A stretch of DNA of 64,000 nucleotides from an uncultured Pluralibacter sp. Lineage in GTDB: Bacteria > Pseudomonadota > Gammaproteobacteria > Enterobacterales > Enterobacteriaceae. Position 1 is the stretch's first letter. The number at the start of each line of letters is the position of its first letter. The stretch covers positions 533,835-597,834 of the forward strand of contig NZ_CAJYMB010000147.1 of NCBI RefSeq assembly GCF_913775985.1, written 5' to 3'. Position numbers and translations under genes: made by a program. The notes beneath the pieces are model-generated. The model worked only from the letters and a program-made list of their open reading frames with translations, was not told where the DNA came from and searched no databases. Below, piece after piece: positions 47,341-57,471 of the stretch.

Positions 47341-47933
47341 TTGAATTTGTTTATCCGCACACCCATCTTGTTGCCGGCGTTGATGAAGTGGGCCGCGGGC
47401 CGCTTGTCGGCGCGGTGGTGACTGCGGCAGTGATCCTCGATCCGCTGCGTCCCATTGTCGGCCTGAACGATTCCAAAAAGCTCAGTGAAAAGCGTCGCCT
47501 TGCGCTGTTTGATGAAATTACAGAAAAGGCGCTATGCTGGAGCCTTGGCCGCGCCGAGCCGCACGAGATTGATGAACTGAACATCCTCCACGCCACTATG
47601 CTGGCGATGCAGCGGGCTGTTGCCGGGCTGGCTATCCAGCCAGAATATGTGCTGATTGATGGCAATCGCTGCCCCGCGCTGCCAGTGCCGTCAATGGCGG
47701 TGGTAAAAGGCGATAGCCGGGTCGCGGAGATAAGCGCGGCCTCAATTCTGGCGAAGGTAACCCGGGATGCGGAAATGACCGCGCTGGATCTCTCTTTTCC
47801 AGAATACGGCTTTGCTAAACATAAAGGTTATCCGACGCCTTTTCATCTTGAAAAGCTGGCGCAGTACGGTGCCACTGAGCATCACCGGCGCAGCTTTGGG
47901 CCCGTTAAGCGCGCGCTGGCGGCAGCTGAATAA
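47337..47933 (+). CDS. rnhB: Ribonuclease HII
   Basis: Cuts RNA in RNA-DNA hybrids, chiefly single ribonucleotides misincorporated in DNA. 198 residues, as in E. coli. Acidic catalytic residues Asp16 and Glu17 ([10 protein letters not shown]) and the later aspartates in LIDGNRCP and RDAEMTAL are present. It is translationally coupled to lpxB and precedes dnaE by 18 bp. Confidence 0.97.
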   Translation: MIEFVYPHTHLVAGVDEVGRGPLVGAVVTAAVILDPLRPIVGLNDSKKLSEKRRLALFDEITEKALCWSLGRAEPHEIDELNILHATMLAMQRAVAGLAIQPEYVLIDGNRCPALPVPSMAVVKGDSRVAEISAASILAKVTRDAEMTALDLSFPEYGFAKHKGYPTPFHLEKLAQYGATEHHRRSFGPVKRALAAAE

Positions 47934-47951
47934 CCCAGGCGGATACTGATA

Positions 47952-50900
47952 ATGGCTGAACCACGTTTCGTACACCTGCGGGTGCACAGCGACTATTCCA
48001 TGATTGACGGGCTGGCGAAGACCGCGCCGCTGGTAAAAAAGGCGGCCGCGCTCGCCATGCCGGCCCTGGCAATCACTGACTTTACCAACCTCTGCGGGCT
48101 GGTGAAGTTTTACGGTACCGGCCACGGCGCGGGCATCAAACCGATTGTGGGCGCCGACTTTCACGTTCAGAGCGATGTCTCCGGTGAAGAGCTGACCCAG
48201 TTAACGGTGCTCGCTGCGAATAACACCGGCTACCAGAACCTGACCCTGCTTATTTCTCACGCTTATCAGCGCGGCTACGGCGCGCTCGGCCCGTGGATCG
48301 ACCGTGACTGGCTTATCGATCATAAAGAAGGACTGATCCTGCTTTCCGGCGGGCGGCTGGGCGATGTGGGGAAAGCCCTGCTGCGCGGCAATATGGCCCA
48401 GGCCGAGCAGTGCCTGGCGTTTTATGAAGAGCACTTCCCGGACAGCTATTATCTTGAGCTGATCCGCACCGGACGCGCCGATGAAGAGAACTATCTGCAC
48501 GCCGCGGTAAAGCTGGCTGAAGAGCGGGGGCTGCCGGTGGTTGCCACTAATGACGTGCGCTTCCTTGAACCCGGCGACTTCGACGCCCACGAAATTCGCG
48601 TTGCCATTCACGACGGCTTTACCCTTGACGATCCCAAGCGCCCGCGCAATTACTCCTCCCAGCAATATATGCGCAGCGAAGCGGAGATGTGCGAGCTCTT
48701 CTCTGATATTCCAGAAGCGCTGGAAAACAGCGTCGAGATAGCCAAGCGCTGTAACGTCACTGTCCGCCTCGGTGAGTATTTTCTGCCCCAGTTCCCTACC
48801 GGCGAAATGACCACCGAGGACTTTCTCGTTGCCAAATCGAGAGAGGGACTGGAAGAGCGCCTTGAGTTTCTGTTTCCGGATCCGGAAGAGCGCGTCAAGC
48901 GTCGCCCTGAATACGATGAGCGCCTGGAAATAGAGCTCAAGGTTATTAACCAGATGGGCTTCCCCGGCTACTTTCTGATCGTTATGGAATTTATCCAGTG
49001 GTCAAAAGATAACGGCGTGCCGGTCGGCCCGGGACGCGGCTCCGGCGCGGGGTCGCTGGTGGCCTACGCGCTGAAGATAACCGACCTCGATCCGCTGGAG
49101 TTTGACCTGCTGTTCGAACGCTTCCTTAACCCGGAGCGCGTGTCGATGCCCGACTTTGACGTCGACTTCTGCATGGAGAAACGCGATCGGGTTATCGATC
49201 ACGTGGCGGAAATGTACGGTCGGGATGCGGTATCGCAGATCATTACCTTCGGAACCATGGCGGCGAAAGCGGTTATTCGCGATGTGGGCCGCGTGCTGGG
49301 TCATCCTTACGGTTTCGTGGACCGCATCTCCAAGCTGGTGCCGCCGGATCCGGGGATGACCCTGGCCAAGGCTTTTGAGGCTGAGCCGCAGCTGCCGGAA
49401 ATCTACGAGGCCGACGAAGAAGTTAAAGCGCTGATCGACATGGCGCGCAAGCTCGAAGGCGTTACCCGCAACGCCGGCAAGCACGCCGGTGGGGTCGTTA
49501 TCGCTCCCACTAAAATCACCGATTTTGCGCCGCTTTACTGCGATGAAGCCGGCATGCACCCGGTGACCCAGTTTGATAAAAACGACGTCGAATATGCCGG
49601 GCTGGTGAAGTTTGACTTCCTCGGCCTGCGCACGCTGACCATCATCAACTGGGCGCTGGAGATGATCAATGCCCGCCGGGAGAAGAACGGCGAGCCGCCG
49701 CTGGATATCGCCGCTATCCCGCTCGACGATAAAAAAAGCTTCGACATGCTGCAGCGCTCGGAAACCACGGCGGTATTCCAGCTCGAATCCCGCGGCATGA
49801 AGGACTTGATCAAGCGCCTGCAGCCGGACTGCTTCGAAGACATGATCGCCCTGGTGGCCCTGTTCCGCCCGGGGCCGCTGCAGTCGGGGATGGTAGATAA
49901 CTTTATTGACCGTAAACACGGCCGCGAAGAGATATCCTACCCGGACGTGCAGTGGCAGCATGAATGCCTGAAACCGGTACTGGAGCCGACCTACGGCATC
50001 ATCCTGTATCAGGAACAGGTTATGCAGATTGCCCAGGAGCTGTCCGGCTACACCCTTGGTGGTGCGGACATGCTGCGCCGCGCGATGGGTAAGAAAAAGC
50101 CGGAAGAGATGGCCAAGCAGCGCGGCACCTTTGAAGAAGGGGCGAAGAAGCGCGGCGTTGACGGCGAGCTGGCGATGAAAATCTTTGACCTGGTGGAGAA
50201 ATTCGCCGGTTACGGATTTAACAAATCTCACTCCGCCGCCTACGCGCTGGTCTCCTATCAGACGCTATGGCTGAAAGCGCACTATCCGGCAGAGTTTATG
50301 GCGGCAGTAATGACTGCCGATATGGACAACACCGAGAAAGTGGTGGGGCTGGTGGACGAGTGCTGGCGGATGGGGTTAAAAATTCTGCCGCCGGATATCA
50401 ACTCCGGGCTGTACCACTTCCACGTTAACGATGACGGTGAGATTGTTTACGGCATCGGCGCGATTAAAGGCGTCGGCGAAGGCCCGATCGAGGCCATCAT
50501 TGAGGCCCGCAACAGCGGCGGCTATTTCCGCGAACTGTTCGATCTCTGCGCCCGCACTGACATTAAAAAGCTCAACAAGCGGGTGCTGGAGAAGCTGATT
50601 ATGTCGGGGGCGTTCGATCGCCTCGGCCCGCACCGCGCGGCATTAATGAACTCGCTGCCGGACGCGCTTAAAGCCGCGGATCAGCATGCCAAAGCGGAAG
50701 CTATCGGCCAGGCCGACATGTTCGGCGTACTGGCGGAAGAGCCGGAGCAGATCGAGCAGTCTTACGCCAGCTGCCAGCCGTGGCCGGAGCAGGTTGTACT
50801 CGACGGCGAGCGTGAAACTCTCGGGCTTTACCTCACCGGGCATCCCATTAATCAGTATCTGAAAGAAATTGAGCGTTACGTCGGCGGCGTAAGGCTTAAA

Positions 50901-51434
50901 GATATGCATCCGACCGATCGTGGTAAAATCACCACGGCGGCGGGGCTCGTACTTGCCGCGCGGGTTATGGTCACCAAGCGCGGCAACCGTATCGGCATCT
51001 GTACGCTGGATGACCGTTCTGGCCGTCTGGAAGTGATGCTGTTCACCGATGCGCTGGATAAATACCAGCAGCTGCTGGAGAAAGACCGCATACTCATCGT
51101 CAGCGGACAGGTCAGCTTTGATGACTTCAGCGGGGGTCTTAAAATGACCGCCCGCGAAGTCATGGACATTGACGAAGCCCGCGAAAAATATGCTCGCGGA
51201 CTTGCTATCTCGCTGACGGACAGGCAAATTGATGACCAGCTTTTAAACCGTCTCCGTCAGTCTCTGGAACCCCACCGTTCGGGAACCATTCCAGTACATC
51301 TCTACTATCAGAGGGCGGATGCACGCGCGCGGCTGCGCTTTGGCGCAACCTGGCGTGTTTCTCCGAGCGATCGTCTCTTGAACGATTTGCGTGGCCTCAT
51401 TGGGTCGGAGCAGGTGGAACTGGAGTTTGACTAA
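47952..51434 (+). CDS. dnaE: DNA polymerase III subunit alpha
   Basis: Catalytic subunit of the replicative polymerase; essential. 1160 residues, exactly the E. coli length. N-terminal PHP domain ([13 protein letters not shown]), palm with catalytic Asp401 and Asp403 ([10 protein letters not shown]), helix-hairpin-helix, beta-clamp binding region near QADMF (about 920), OB fold and C-terminal tau-binding part. Follows rnhB closely and runs into accA 12 bp later. Confidence 0.98.
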   Translation: MAEPRFVHLRVHSDYSMIDGLAKTAPLVKKAAALAMPALAITDFTNLCGLVKFYGTGHGAGIKPIVGADFHVQSDVSGEELTQLTVLAANNTGYQNLTLLISHAYQRGYGALGPWIDRDWLIDHKEGLILLSGGRLGDVGKALLRGNMAQAEQCLAFYEEHFPDSYYLELIRTGRADEENYLHAAVKLAEERGLPVVATNDVRFLEPGDFDAHEIRVAIHDGFTLDDPKRPRNYSSQQYMRSEAEMCELFSDIPEALENSVEIAKRCNVTVRLGEYFLPQFPTGEMTTEDFLVAKSREGLEERLEFLFPDPEERVKRRPEYDERLEIELKVINQMGFPGYFLIVMEFIQWSKDNGVPVGPGRGSGAGSLVAYALKITDLDPLEFDLLFERFLNPERVSMPDFDVDFCMEKRDRVIDHVAEMYGRDAVSQIITFGTMAAKAVIRDVGRVLGHPYGFVDRISKLVPPDPGMTLAKAFEAEPQLPEIYEADEEVKALIDMARKLEGVTRNAGKHAGGVVIAPTKITDFAPLYCDEAGMHPVTQFDKNDVEYAGLVKFDFLGLRTLTIINWALEMINARREKNGEPPLDIAAIPLDDKKSFDMLQRSETTAVFQLESRGMKDLIKRLQPDCFEDMIALVALFRPGPLQSGMVDNFIDRKHGREEISYPDVQWQHECLKPVLEPTYGIILYQEQVMQIAQELSGYTLGGADMLRRAMGKKKPEEMAKQRGTFEEGAKKRGVDGELAMKIFDLVEKFAGYGFNKSHSAAYALVSYQTLWLKAHYPAEFMAAVMTADMDNTEKVVGLVDECWRMGLKILPPDINSGLYHFHVNDDGEIVYGIGAIKGVGEGPIEAIIEARNSGGYFRELFDLCARTDIKKLNKRVLEKLIMSGAFDRLGPHRAALMNSLPDALKAADQHAKAEAIGQADMFGVLAEEPEQIEQSYASCQPWPEQVVLDGERETLGLYLTGHPINQYLKEIERYVGGVRLKDMHPTDRGKITTAAGLVLAARVMVTKRGNRIGICTLDDRSGRLEVMLFTDALDKYQQLLEKDRILIVSGQVSFDDFSGGLKMTAREVMDIDEAREKYARGLAISLTDRQIDDQLLNRLRQSLEPHRSGTIPVHLYYQRADARARLRFGATWRVSPSDRLLNDLRGLIGSEQVELEFD

Positions 51435-51446
51435 AACAGGAATACT

Positions 51447-52406
51447 ATGAGTCTGAATTTCCTTGATTTCGAACAGCCGATTGCAGAGCTGGAAGCGAAA
51501 ATCGATTCCCTGACGTCCGTAGGCCGTCAGGGTGAAAAACTGGATATTAATATCGATGAAGAAGTGCATCGCCTGCGTGAAAAAAGCGTAGAGCTGACGC
51601 GCAAAATCTTTGCCGATTTAGGGGCATGGCAGGTCGCACAGCTTGCCCGCCATCCGCTGCGCCCTTATACCCTGGACTATCTGCGTCTGGCATTTGATGA
51701 CTTTGACGAGCTGGCTGGAGACCGCGCCTACGCTGACGATAAAGCCATTGTCGGCGGCATTGCGCGCCTTGATGGACGCCCGGTGATGGTAATTGGCCAT
51801 CAGAAAGGCCGCGAAACCAAAGAGAAAATCCGCCGCAACTTCGGCATGCCGGCACCGGAAGGCTATCGTAAAGCGCTGCGCCTGATGGAGATGGCCGAGC
51901 GCTTCAAGATGCCAATCGTGACCTTCATTGATACGCCGGGCGCCTATCCAGGCGTCGGCGCGGAAGAGCGCGGCCAGTCCGAAGCCATCGCCCGCAACCT
52001 GCGCGAGATGTCCGGTCTGAAAGTGCCGGTCATCTGCACCGTGATTGGCGAAGGCGGCTCCGGTGGCGCGTTGGCTATCGGCGTGGGCGACAAAGTTAAC
52101 ATGCTGCAGTACAGCACCTATTCGGTTATTTCCCCGGAAGGCTGTGCCTCTATTCTGTGGAAAAGCGCGGATAAAGCACCGCTCGCCGCTGAAGCAATGG
52201 GCATCATCGCACCGCGCCTGAAAGAGCTGAAGCTTATCGACACGGTGATCCCGGAGCCGCTGGGCGGAGCGCATCGTCATCCGGAAACCATGGCAGCGAC
52301 GCTGAAAGCACAGCTGCTGGCGGATCTTGAGGATCTCGACGTGCTGAGCACCGAAGAGCTGCTCGACCGCCGTTACCAGCGTCTGATGAGCTACGGCTAC
52401 GCTTAA
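51447..52406 (+). CDS. accA: Acetyl-CoA carboxylase carboxyltransferase subunit alpha
   Basis: With AccD forms the carboxyltransferase that makes malonyl-CoA, the first step of fatty acid synthesis. 319 residues, as in E. coli. Crotonase-like fold with the substrate-binding [18 protein letters not shown] and [12 protein letters not shown] segments. Ends the long envelope/replication cluster; ldcC, which follows in E. coli, is missing. Confidence 0.98.
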   Translation: MSLNFLDFEQPIAELEAKIDSLTSVGRQGEKLDINIDEEVHRLREKSVELTRKIFADLGAWQVAQLARHPLRPYTLDYLRLAFDDFDELAGDRAYADDKAIVGGIARLDGRPVMVIGHQKGRETKEKIRRNFGMPAPEGYRKALRLMEMAERFKMPIVTFIDTPGAYPGVGAEERGQSEAIARNLREMSGLKVPVICTVIGEGGSGGALAIGVGDKVNMLQYSTYSVISPEGCASILWKSADKAPLAAEAMGIIAPRLKELKLIDTVIPEPLGGAHRHPETMAATLKAQLLADLEDLDVLSTEELLDRRYQRLMSYGYA

Positions 52407-52430
52407 GGCCCGATACTCGTCCGCTCTAAA

Positions 52431-52460
52431 AGCTACACCCGCAGCGGTGTGGCTTTTTTT
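52431..52460 (+). terminator. Terminator after accA
   Basis: AGCTACACC (52431-52439) pairs with GGTGTGGCT (52446-52454) with one G-T pair and a 6-nt loop, followed by seven T. Confidence 0.92.
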
Positions 52461-52499
52461 ATGTCTGCCGCCCGGCACGGTTTACCTTCAGGAGATAAG

Positions 52500-52889
52500 A
52501 TGCTCGGTTTAAAACAGATCCACCACATTGCTATCATTGCCAGCGATTACGCCCGCAGCAAAGCCTTTTACTGCGACATTCTGGGCTTCACGCTGCAGGC
52601 CGAGTTTTACCGCGAGGCGCGCGATTCGTGGAAGGGCGATCTGGCCCTCAACGGTCAATACACGATTGAGCTATTCTCGTTTCCCGGTCCGCCCGCGCGC
52701 CCCTCTCGCCCGGAAGCCTGCGGGTTACGGCATCTGGCCTTCAGCGTTGACGACATTGACCGCGCGGTAGCGCATCTCGAAGCGCATGGCGTACAATGTG
52801 AAGCCATTCGTATCGATCCCTATACCGACCGCCGCTTCACGTTCTTCAGCGATCCTGACGGTCTGCCGCTGGAGCTGTATCAGCAATAA
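52500..52889 (+). CDS. yaeR: VOC-family (glyoxalase-like) protein YaeR
   Basis: 129 residues from ATG 52500, preceded by AGGAGATAAG; the upstream open frame overlaps the accA terminator. Paired beta-alpha-beta-beta-beta modules of the vicinal oxygen chelate fold, with possible metal ligands His in QIHHIAI and HLAFSV, and Glu in LELY. Strongly similar to E. coli YaeR (GloA2), which was proposed as a glyoxalase I relative; substrate not settled. Four bp before tilS, so co-expressed. Confidence 0.9.
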   Translation: MLGLKQIHHIAIIASDYARSKAFYCDILGFTLQAEFYREARDSWKGDLALNGQYTIELFSFPGPPARPSRPEACGLRHLAFSVDDIDRAVAHLEAHGVQCEAIRIDPYTDRRFTFFSDPDGLPLELYQQ

Positions 52890-52892
52890 ATC

Positions 52893-54200
52893 ATGAGCCT
52901 GAATGACCTGACCACCGCGCTGCGCCCCTACCGAAAAATCCTCGTCGCTTTCAGCGGCGGACTTGATTCTACCGTCCTGCTACACCAGCTGGTCACGCTG
53001 CGCGCCCGGGAAGACGATCTCAGGCTGCGCGCCATTCATATCCATCACGGCCTGAGCGCGAATGCCGACGGATGGGTTGAGCACTGCCGACAAATTTGCC
53101 GCGAGTGGGGCGTGCCGCTGGAAGTGACGCGCGTGACGCTGGAAGATACCGGCCTCGGCATCGAGGCCCATGCCCGGGCGGCGCGCTACGACGCTTTCCG
53201 CGCGGCGCTGCTGCCGGAAGAGGTACTGGCTACTGCTCAGCATCTTAACGACCAGTGCGAAACGCTGCTGCTGGCCCTCAAGCGCGGCAGCGGTCCGGCA
53301 GGGCTCTCGGCGATGGCGCCAGATTCTCCTTTTGCCGGCACCCGGCTGGTTCGCCCGCTGCTGAACCAGTCGCGCAACGCGCTTCATTGCTGGGCGCAGG
53401 AGCACGGGCTGCGCTGGATCGAGGATGAAAGTAATCAAAATGATGCCTACGATCGCAACTTTCTGCGCCTGCGGATCGTGCCGGCGTTAACTAATCGCTG
53501 GCCCCATTTCAGCATGGCCGCGGCCCGCAGCGCGGCGCTGTGCGCCGAGCAGGAGCAGCTGCTGGATGAGCTGCTGGGCGAGCAGCTGGACGGGCTGGTG
53601 GGCGATGAACAGCAGCTGGCGATCGCGCCGGTACTATCGATGAGCGCGCCGCGCCGCGCCGCGCTGCTACGCCGCTGGCTGGCGCGACAGCAGGCATCAA
53701 TGCCTTCCCGCGAGCAGCTGGAGCGTATCTGGCAGGAGGTTGCGCTGGCGCGCGAGGACGCGGCGCCCGTGCTGCGTCTGGGCGAGCATGAAGTGCGCCG
53801 CTACCGGCAGCAGCTGTGGTGGATTAGAGCCGCGCCTGGCTGCAAAGATATTCGCCTCTCGTGGCCGAATATCGGCAGCCCACTGCCGCTGCCGAATGAG
53901 GCTGGACATCTGCGGCTCATTCCCGGCGCGCAGCTGCGCCAGCCGGCGGCAGACGAGCCGGTGAGCGTGCGTTACGGGGCGGAAGGACATCTGCATATTG
54001 TCGGGCGCAGCGGCGGGCGGCGGCTTAAGAAAATCTGGCAGGAGCTGGGCGTCGCGCCCTGGCTGCGGGATACAACGCCGCTGCTCTTCTACGGCGAGAC
54101 GCTGATTGCGGCTCCCGGCTATTTTATTACGCTGGCAGGACAGTGCGCTGAGGGAGAAAAAGGGCTGGAACTTCTTTGGGAAAAGGGCGGACAGGCTTAG
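52893..54200 (+). CDS. tilS: tRNA(Ile)-lysidine synthetase
   Basis: Converts C34 of the CAU tRNA(Ile) anticodon to lysidine, changing its identity from Met to Ile; essential. 435 residues (432 in E. coli). N-type ATP pyrophosphatase loop SGGLDS at residues 21-26, then the central and C-terminal TilS domains ([17 protein letters not shown]). Very GC-rich second half. Convergent with rof. Confidence 0.96.
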   Translation: MSLNDLTTALRPYRKILVAFSGGLDSTVLLHQLVTLRAREDDLRLRAIHIHHGLSANADGWVEHCRQICREWGVPLEVTRVTLEDTGLGIEAHARAARYDAFRAALLPEEVLATAQHLNDQCETLLLALKRGSGPAGLSAMAPDSPFAGTRLVRPLLNQSRNALHCWAQEHGLRWIEDESNQNDAYDRNFLRLRIVPALTNRWPHFSMAAARSAALCAEQEQLLDELLGEQLDGLVGDEQQLAIAPVLSMSAPRRAALLRRWLARQQASMPSREQLERIWQEVALAREDAAPVLRLGEHEVRRYRQQLWWIRAAPGCKDIRLSWPNIGSPLPLPNEAGHLRLIPGAQLRQPAADEPVSVRYGAEGHLHIVGRSGGRRLKKIWQELGVAPWLRDTTPLLFYGETLIAAPGYFITLAGQCAEGEKGLELLWEKGGQA

Positions 54201-54209
54201 CCTGCCCGC
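54187..54209. terminator. Hairpin at the tilS end, shared with rof
   Basis: Ten-position stem with one mismatch (54187-54196 with 54200-54209) overlapping the tilS stop. On the minus strand it is followed by CCTTTTCCC, so it is more likely the rof terminator. Confidence 0.5.
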
Positions 54210-54216
54210 TAAACGA

Positions 54217-54471
54217 TTATTCCGCGCTGACCACTACCGTACCAATATTGGGGTGGCTAAAGCGCTCTATTTTATCCAGACGCAGCTCCCGGCTCTCGCC
54301 GCCGGCTTCTACAATCAGGTATTCCACATTTTTTCGTGAGACTAAATCGCTGGCTTTCGCCTGCAGCTCTTCGCCGCCTTTCAGCGTCAGCGCCAGAACG
54401 AGATTCTGCTGGCAGGCGAGTTCAAGGTTGTCATAGTCATCACAGTTAATAGGTTGATAAGACTCATTCAT
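54217..54471 (-). CDS. rof: Rho-binding antiterminator Rof (YaeO)
   Basis: Small protein that binds Rho and blocks its primary RNA site, reducing termination. 84 residues from ATG 54471 ([20 protein letters not shown]), the E. coli length; an ATG two codons upstream (54477) is also possible. Sm-like fold; acidic segment DDYDNLE and [18 protein letters not shown] are conserved. Overlaps the yaeP stop by 8 nt, so the pair is coupled. Confidence 0.93.
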   Translation of the reverse strand: MNESYQPINCDDYDNLELACQQNLVLALTLKGGEELQAKASDLVSRKNVEYLIVEAGGESRELRLDKIERFSHPNIGTVVVSAE

Positions 54472-54664
54472 TGACATAATCGCTCACCAGTAAGTTTGCC
54501 GCCGCAAAGGCCGCTTTTTCCCTGATTGAATCTGAAATCGCGCCGTCAGCAGCAACTTCATTCAACACCTTCAGCACACAGCCCAGCGCGTCCGGGACGT
54601 AACCCAGGTCTCCACTGGCTATGTCCGCATATCGCTTGCGTATTAACTCACAATAATTTTCCAC
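54464..54664 (-). CDS. yaeP: UPF0253 family small protein YaeP
   Basis: 66 residues starting at GTG 54664 ([19 protein letters not shown]), the same length as E. coli YaeP. AGGAGG lies 4 nt upstream. No known function; mostly helical by composition. The consistent pairing with rof suggests a common role in Rho or RNA control, which is inference only. Confidence 0.9.
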   Translation of the reverse strand: MENYCELIRKRYADIASGDLGYVPDALGCVLKVLNEVAADGAISDSIREKAAFAAANLLVSDYVNE

Positions 54665-54674
54665 ATGTCCTCCT

Positions 54675-54687
54675 GTCAGAATCTGAC
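54675..54687. promoter_or_regulatory. Palindrome just upstream of the yaeP ribosome site
   Basis: GTCAGA-A-TCTGAC is a perfect 13-bp palindrome ending a few bases before the yaeP AGGAGG. It is a candidate operator or leader hairpin for yaeP-rof. The rest of the 197-bp yaeP-yaeQ gap is AT-rich and must hold both divergent promoters; I could not fix them. Confidence 0.35.
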
Positions 54688-54861
54688 CTCACAGTGGGAT
54701 GCAAGTTTAAGCCTACGAAGTTCCACTCTGTTTAGCAAGGTGACTATATCACAGGCCTACAAGTAATATCAGACGGATGAATAATGGCGAGTCGCGAATT
54801 GCAGCCAGTCTTTTTCAGCGTATTTCGGTACAATAACGCCTTATTTTTCAGGAGTAGCCTC

Positions 54862-55407
54862 ATGGCGCTAAAAGCGACAATTTATAAGGCAGCAGTCAAT
54901 GTTGCCGACCTCGATCGCAACCAGTTTCTGGATGCCAGCCTGACGCTGGCACGACATCCATCCGAAACGCAGGAGCGCATGATGCTGCGCCTGCTGGCGT
55001 GGATCATGTACGCCAATGACCGGCTGCAGTTCACCCGGGGCCTCAGCGCGGATGATGAGCCGGAAGTCTGGCTGCTTAATGATCATCTCGGCGTCGATCT
55101 GTGGATCGAGCTGGGCCTGCCGGAAGAGCGGCGGGTAAAAAAAGCCTGCTCCCGCGCGCAGCAGGTAGCGCTCTTTACCTACAACAGCCGGGCGGCTGAA
55201 ATCTGGTGGCAGCAGAATCGCGCCGCGCTGGCGGGCTTTCGCAATCTTACCGTCTGGTATTTCGATGATGCCCAGCTAAGCCAAATTGCCAGCTTTGCCG
55301 CCCGCAATATGAATCTGCAGGCGACGCTTCAGGAGGGCACAATCTGGCTGTCCGACGGTGAGAATAATCTCGAAATTGTGCCTGTCTGCTGGCAGCCCGC
55401 GCAGTGA
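54862..55407 (+). CDS. yaeQ: PD-(D/E)xK-fold family protein YaeQ
   Basis: 181 residues from ATG 54862 ([20 protein letters not shown]), the E. coli length; the 26-codon upstream extension is not conserved. Family structure resembles a nuclease fold, with conserved [36 protein letters not shown] (acidic/lysine residues) and [12 protein letters not shown]. Its biochemical role is not established. The stop overlaps the arfB GTG (GTGA). Confidence 0.92.
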   Translation: MALKATIYKAAVNVADLDRNQFLDASLTLARHPSETQERMMLRLLAWIMYANDRLQFTRGLSADDEPEVWLLNDHLGVDLWIELGLPEERRVKKACSRAQQVALFTYNSRAAEIWWQQNRAALAGFRNLTVWYFDDAQLSQIASFAARNMNLQATLQEGTIWLSDGENNLEIVPVCWQPAQ

Positions 55408-55826
55408 TTGTCATATCAGGAAACGTCGCGCTGGCGGACGATGAAGTAGAAATTACGGCAATTCGGGCGCAGGGCGCCGGCGGGCAGCACGTGAATAAGG
55501 CATCCACGGCTATCCACCTGCGCTTTGACATTCGGGCATCGAGCCTGCCAGAGTATTACAAAGAGCGGCTGCTGGCCGCGAGTCACCATTTGCTGACCGC
55601 AGACGGGATGATCATTATCAAAGCCCAGGAGTACCGCAGCCAGGAAATGAATCGCGACGCGGCCATTGCCAGGCTCATTACCACTATTCAGTCGCTGACC
55701 GCGGAGCAAAAGCGGCGCAGGGCAACGCGCCCGACGCGGGCTTCGAAAGAGCGCAGGCTGACGTCGAAATCAGTAAAAGGCTCAATAAAGGCGCTGCGTG
55801 GAAAGGTGCGGCGTGCCGGGGACTAG
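55404..55826 (+). CDS. arfB: Alternative ribosome-rescue factor ArfB (peptidyl-tRNA hydrolase)
   Basis: Frees ribosomes stalled on truncated mRNA by inserting its basic tail in the empty mRNA channel and hydrolysing peptidyl-tRNA. 140 residues from GTG 55404, as in E. coli YaeJ. GGQ catalytic motif at 26-28 ([12 protein letters not shown]) and a Lys/Arg-rich C-terminal tail from about residue 103. Coupled to yaeQ by a 4-nt overlap. Confidence 0.95.
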   Translation: MIVISGNVALADDEVEITAIRAQGAGGQHVNKASTAIHLRFDIRASSLPEYYKERLLAASHHLLTADGMIIIKAQEYRSQEMNRDAAIARLITTIQSLTAEQKRRRATRPTRASKERRLTSKSVKGSIKALRGKVRRAGD

Positions 55827-55852
55827 TTCACCCATCAGGAATTATTAAGGAT

Positions 55853-56557
55853 ATGAAAGTGAAGAGGATACTATTAGCCGCAGCCGCTCTCGGGATGATC
55901 TGCGCGCTGCCGGGGTGTAACAATCGCGCCGAAGATACGGTGCAGAAAGTCAGCCAGGAACAGACGCTGCAGCCGATGCAGCAGAGCTGGCGGGGCGTGT
56001 TGCCGTGTGCCGACTGCGAAGGTATTGAAACTACGCTGTTCCTGAATCAGGACGGTACCTGGATCATGAATGAGCGCTATCTTAACGCGCCAAAAGGCAC
56101 AGTGATCTTTGGCTCCCGGGGACGCTGGGCGCGGACGGCGGAAAAACTGGTGTTAACGGATGAAAAGGGCCACAAGCGCTATTTCCATGCGAAGGGCGAT
56201 AAGCTTGAAGCGCAAAGCCCTGACGGCAAGCCTCTGATCTCAGGCCGCCGCTTTATGCTTGAGCCGGTCAACGCGCCGCTGCCGGTCACGCCAATCGCGA
56301 TGCGCGGCATGTACATCTACACCGCCGATGTAGCAATATTTACCGATTGCGCTACCGGCAAGCGCATGCCGGTGGCCAACACTGTGCAGCTTGAGCAGGG
56401 TTATGCGGCCGCCCGCGGCGTCAGTGAAAAGCCTGTGCTGATCTCTATCAAGGCGCACTTTACGCTGGAGCCTAACCCGGATACCGAAAAGCTGGAAACG
56501 GTACTGGTTCCTGACGGCAGCGGAGAGTTCATTGCCGATGGCGGCTGCAATAGCTAG
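55853..56557 (+). CDS. nlpE: Lipoprotein NlpE, Cpx stress activator
   Basis: Outer-membrane lipoprotein that signals surface adhesion and lipoprotein or redox faults to the Cpx system. 234 residues (236 in E. coli). Lipobox ALPGC with lipidated Cys22, CADC redox motif (Cys52, Cys55) in the N-terminal barrel domain, and two late cysteines (FTDCATG; GGC near the end) for the second disulfide. The middle is more diverged. Its stop overlaps that of convergent yaeF by 2 nt. Confidence 0.93.
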   Translation: MKVKRILLAAAALGMICALPGCNNRAEDTVQKVSQEQTLQPMQQSWRGVLPCADCEGIETTLFLNQDGTWIMNERYLNAPKGTVIFGSRGRWARTAEKLVLTDEKGHKRYFHAKGDKLEAQSPDGKPLISGRRFMLEPVNAPLPVTPIAMRGMYIYTADVAIFTDCATGKRMPVANTVQLEQGYAAARGVSEKPVLISIKAHFTLEPNPDTEKLETVLVPDGSGEFIADGGCNS

Positions 56558-57339
56558 CGTTCTATTTTGACCAGCTTGCGGGTTTTAAAGTAAATCCCCG
56601 GGCTAAGGTGACCGACATAGTGCAGCGCCTGCACTGGCGCGACGCTGGCAATATCGCCCTCGCGCATGTGCAGCAAATCCGATGGGCTGATCCAGCTTGC
56701 GTCCAGCGTAGTTAGCGGCTGGCCGGCGTAGCGGTAAGCGGCAATCACAAACTGCGAACAGAAGTAGCGATCTTCATCCTCAATTTTTTTCCTTCCCAGC
56801 TGTGCGCGGGCAAGCCCCGCGACACACTGCTGCCTGAAGTCTGACGAGAGGGGATTCAGCGCGCAGAGTTGCCGGGTGATCATGAAGGGGATCATTTTGG
56901 CGATACCGCCAAAGTTGTAGCGCTTCCCTTGCTTCATTTGCGCAAATTCACTGATTTTATGCGCCTGGACTTCTGTAAGTGCCGGATCGCGCAGGACAAA
57001 CAGTTTGTCGCTGTGGGTTAGAACATCTGTAAGCGGTACAATCTGCACTCCGGAACCTACCGCTTCAGCTACCTTCCCGTCGCCGATATAGACAGCCACG
57101 TGGCTCACGGAGGCGATGCTGAACAGGCGAATGCCTACCGATGTCGCACCGATGGACGAGGAAAAGAGCAGATCGCCGGCCTTGAGCTGCGACGGGGTAA
57201 TATCCCGGTAGGTTCCCTGAGGAGCCGAACTTTGCTGCTGGAGCGCAATAAGAGGGCGGTCTTTATTGAAGGGGCTGCTGATATCAGCCGTACAGCCTGA
57301 AAGCAGTAGCGTGCAGAACAGCGCTGACATCCTTGTCAT
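56554..57339 (-). CDS. yaeF: YaeF/YiiX-family permuted papain-like lipoprotein
   Basis: 261 residues with a lipobox LLSGC (Cys16). Belongs to the YiiX/YaeF branch of permuted NlpC/P60-like proteins: His in VSHVAVYIGDG comes first and the candidate nucleophile Cys in YFCSQFV later, reverse of standard NlpC order. Family members are predicted amidases or peptidases; activity of YaeF is unproven. N-terminus diverged from E. coli. A start at Met4 (57330) is possible. Convergent with nlpE. Confidence 0.88.
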   Translation of the reverse strand: MTRMSALFCTLLLSGCTADISSPFNKDRPLIALQQQSSAPQGTYRDITPSQLKAGDLLFSSSIGATSVGIRLFSIASVSHVAVYIGDGKVAEAVGSGVQIVPLTDVLTHSDKLFVLRDPALTEVQAHKISEFAQMKQGKRYNFGGIAKMIPFMITRQLCALNPLSSDFRQQCVAGLARAQLGRKKIEDEDRYFCSQFVIAAYRYAGQPLTTLDASWISPSDLLHMREGDIASVAPVQALHYVGHLSPGIYFKTRKLVKIER

Positions 57340-57363
57340 CAGTCATATCCTTATTGGTAAACA

Positions 57364-57393
57364 ATCGCCCCGGCTTTAGAGTGCCGGGGCGAT
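57364..57393 (-). terminator. Hairpin between proS and yaeF, likely proS terminator
   Basis: An 11-bp stem (57364-57374 with 57383-57393, 8-nt loop) followed on the minus strand by TGTTTACC. It lies 79 bp after the proS stop and 25 bp before the yaeF start. Confidence 0.6.
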
Positions 57394-57471
57394 GTTATCT
57401 CATCCGTGAGTCTTGCCCCTGCGGGCCAATCTGCTCCTGATTCGCTCAAAGGCGATCGGGGCCGTGCGGCA

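Noticed and set aside
49002..50231. 409-codon open frame antisense to dnaE
   Set aside because: It lies wholly within dnaE, whose frame is full length and conserved; the antisense peptide shows no domain.
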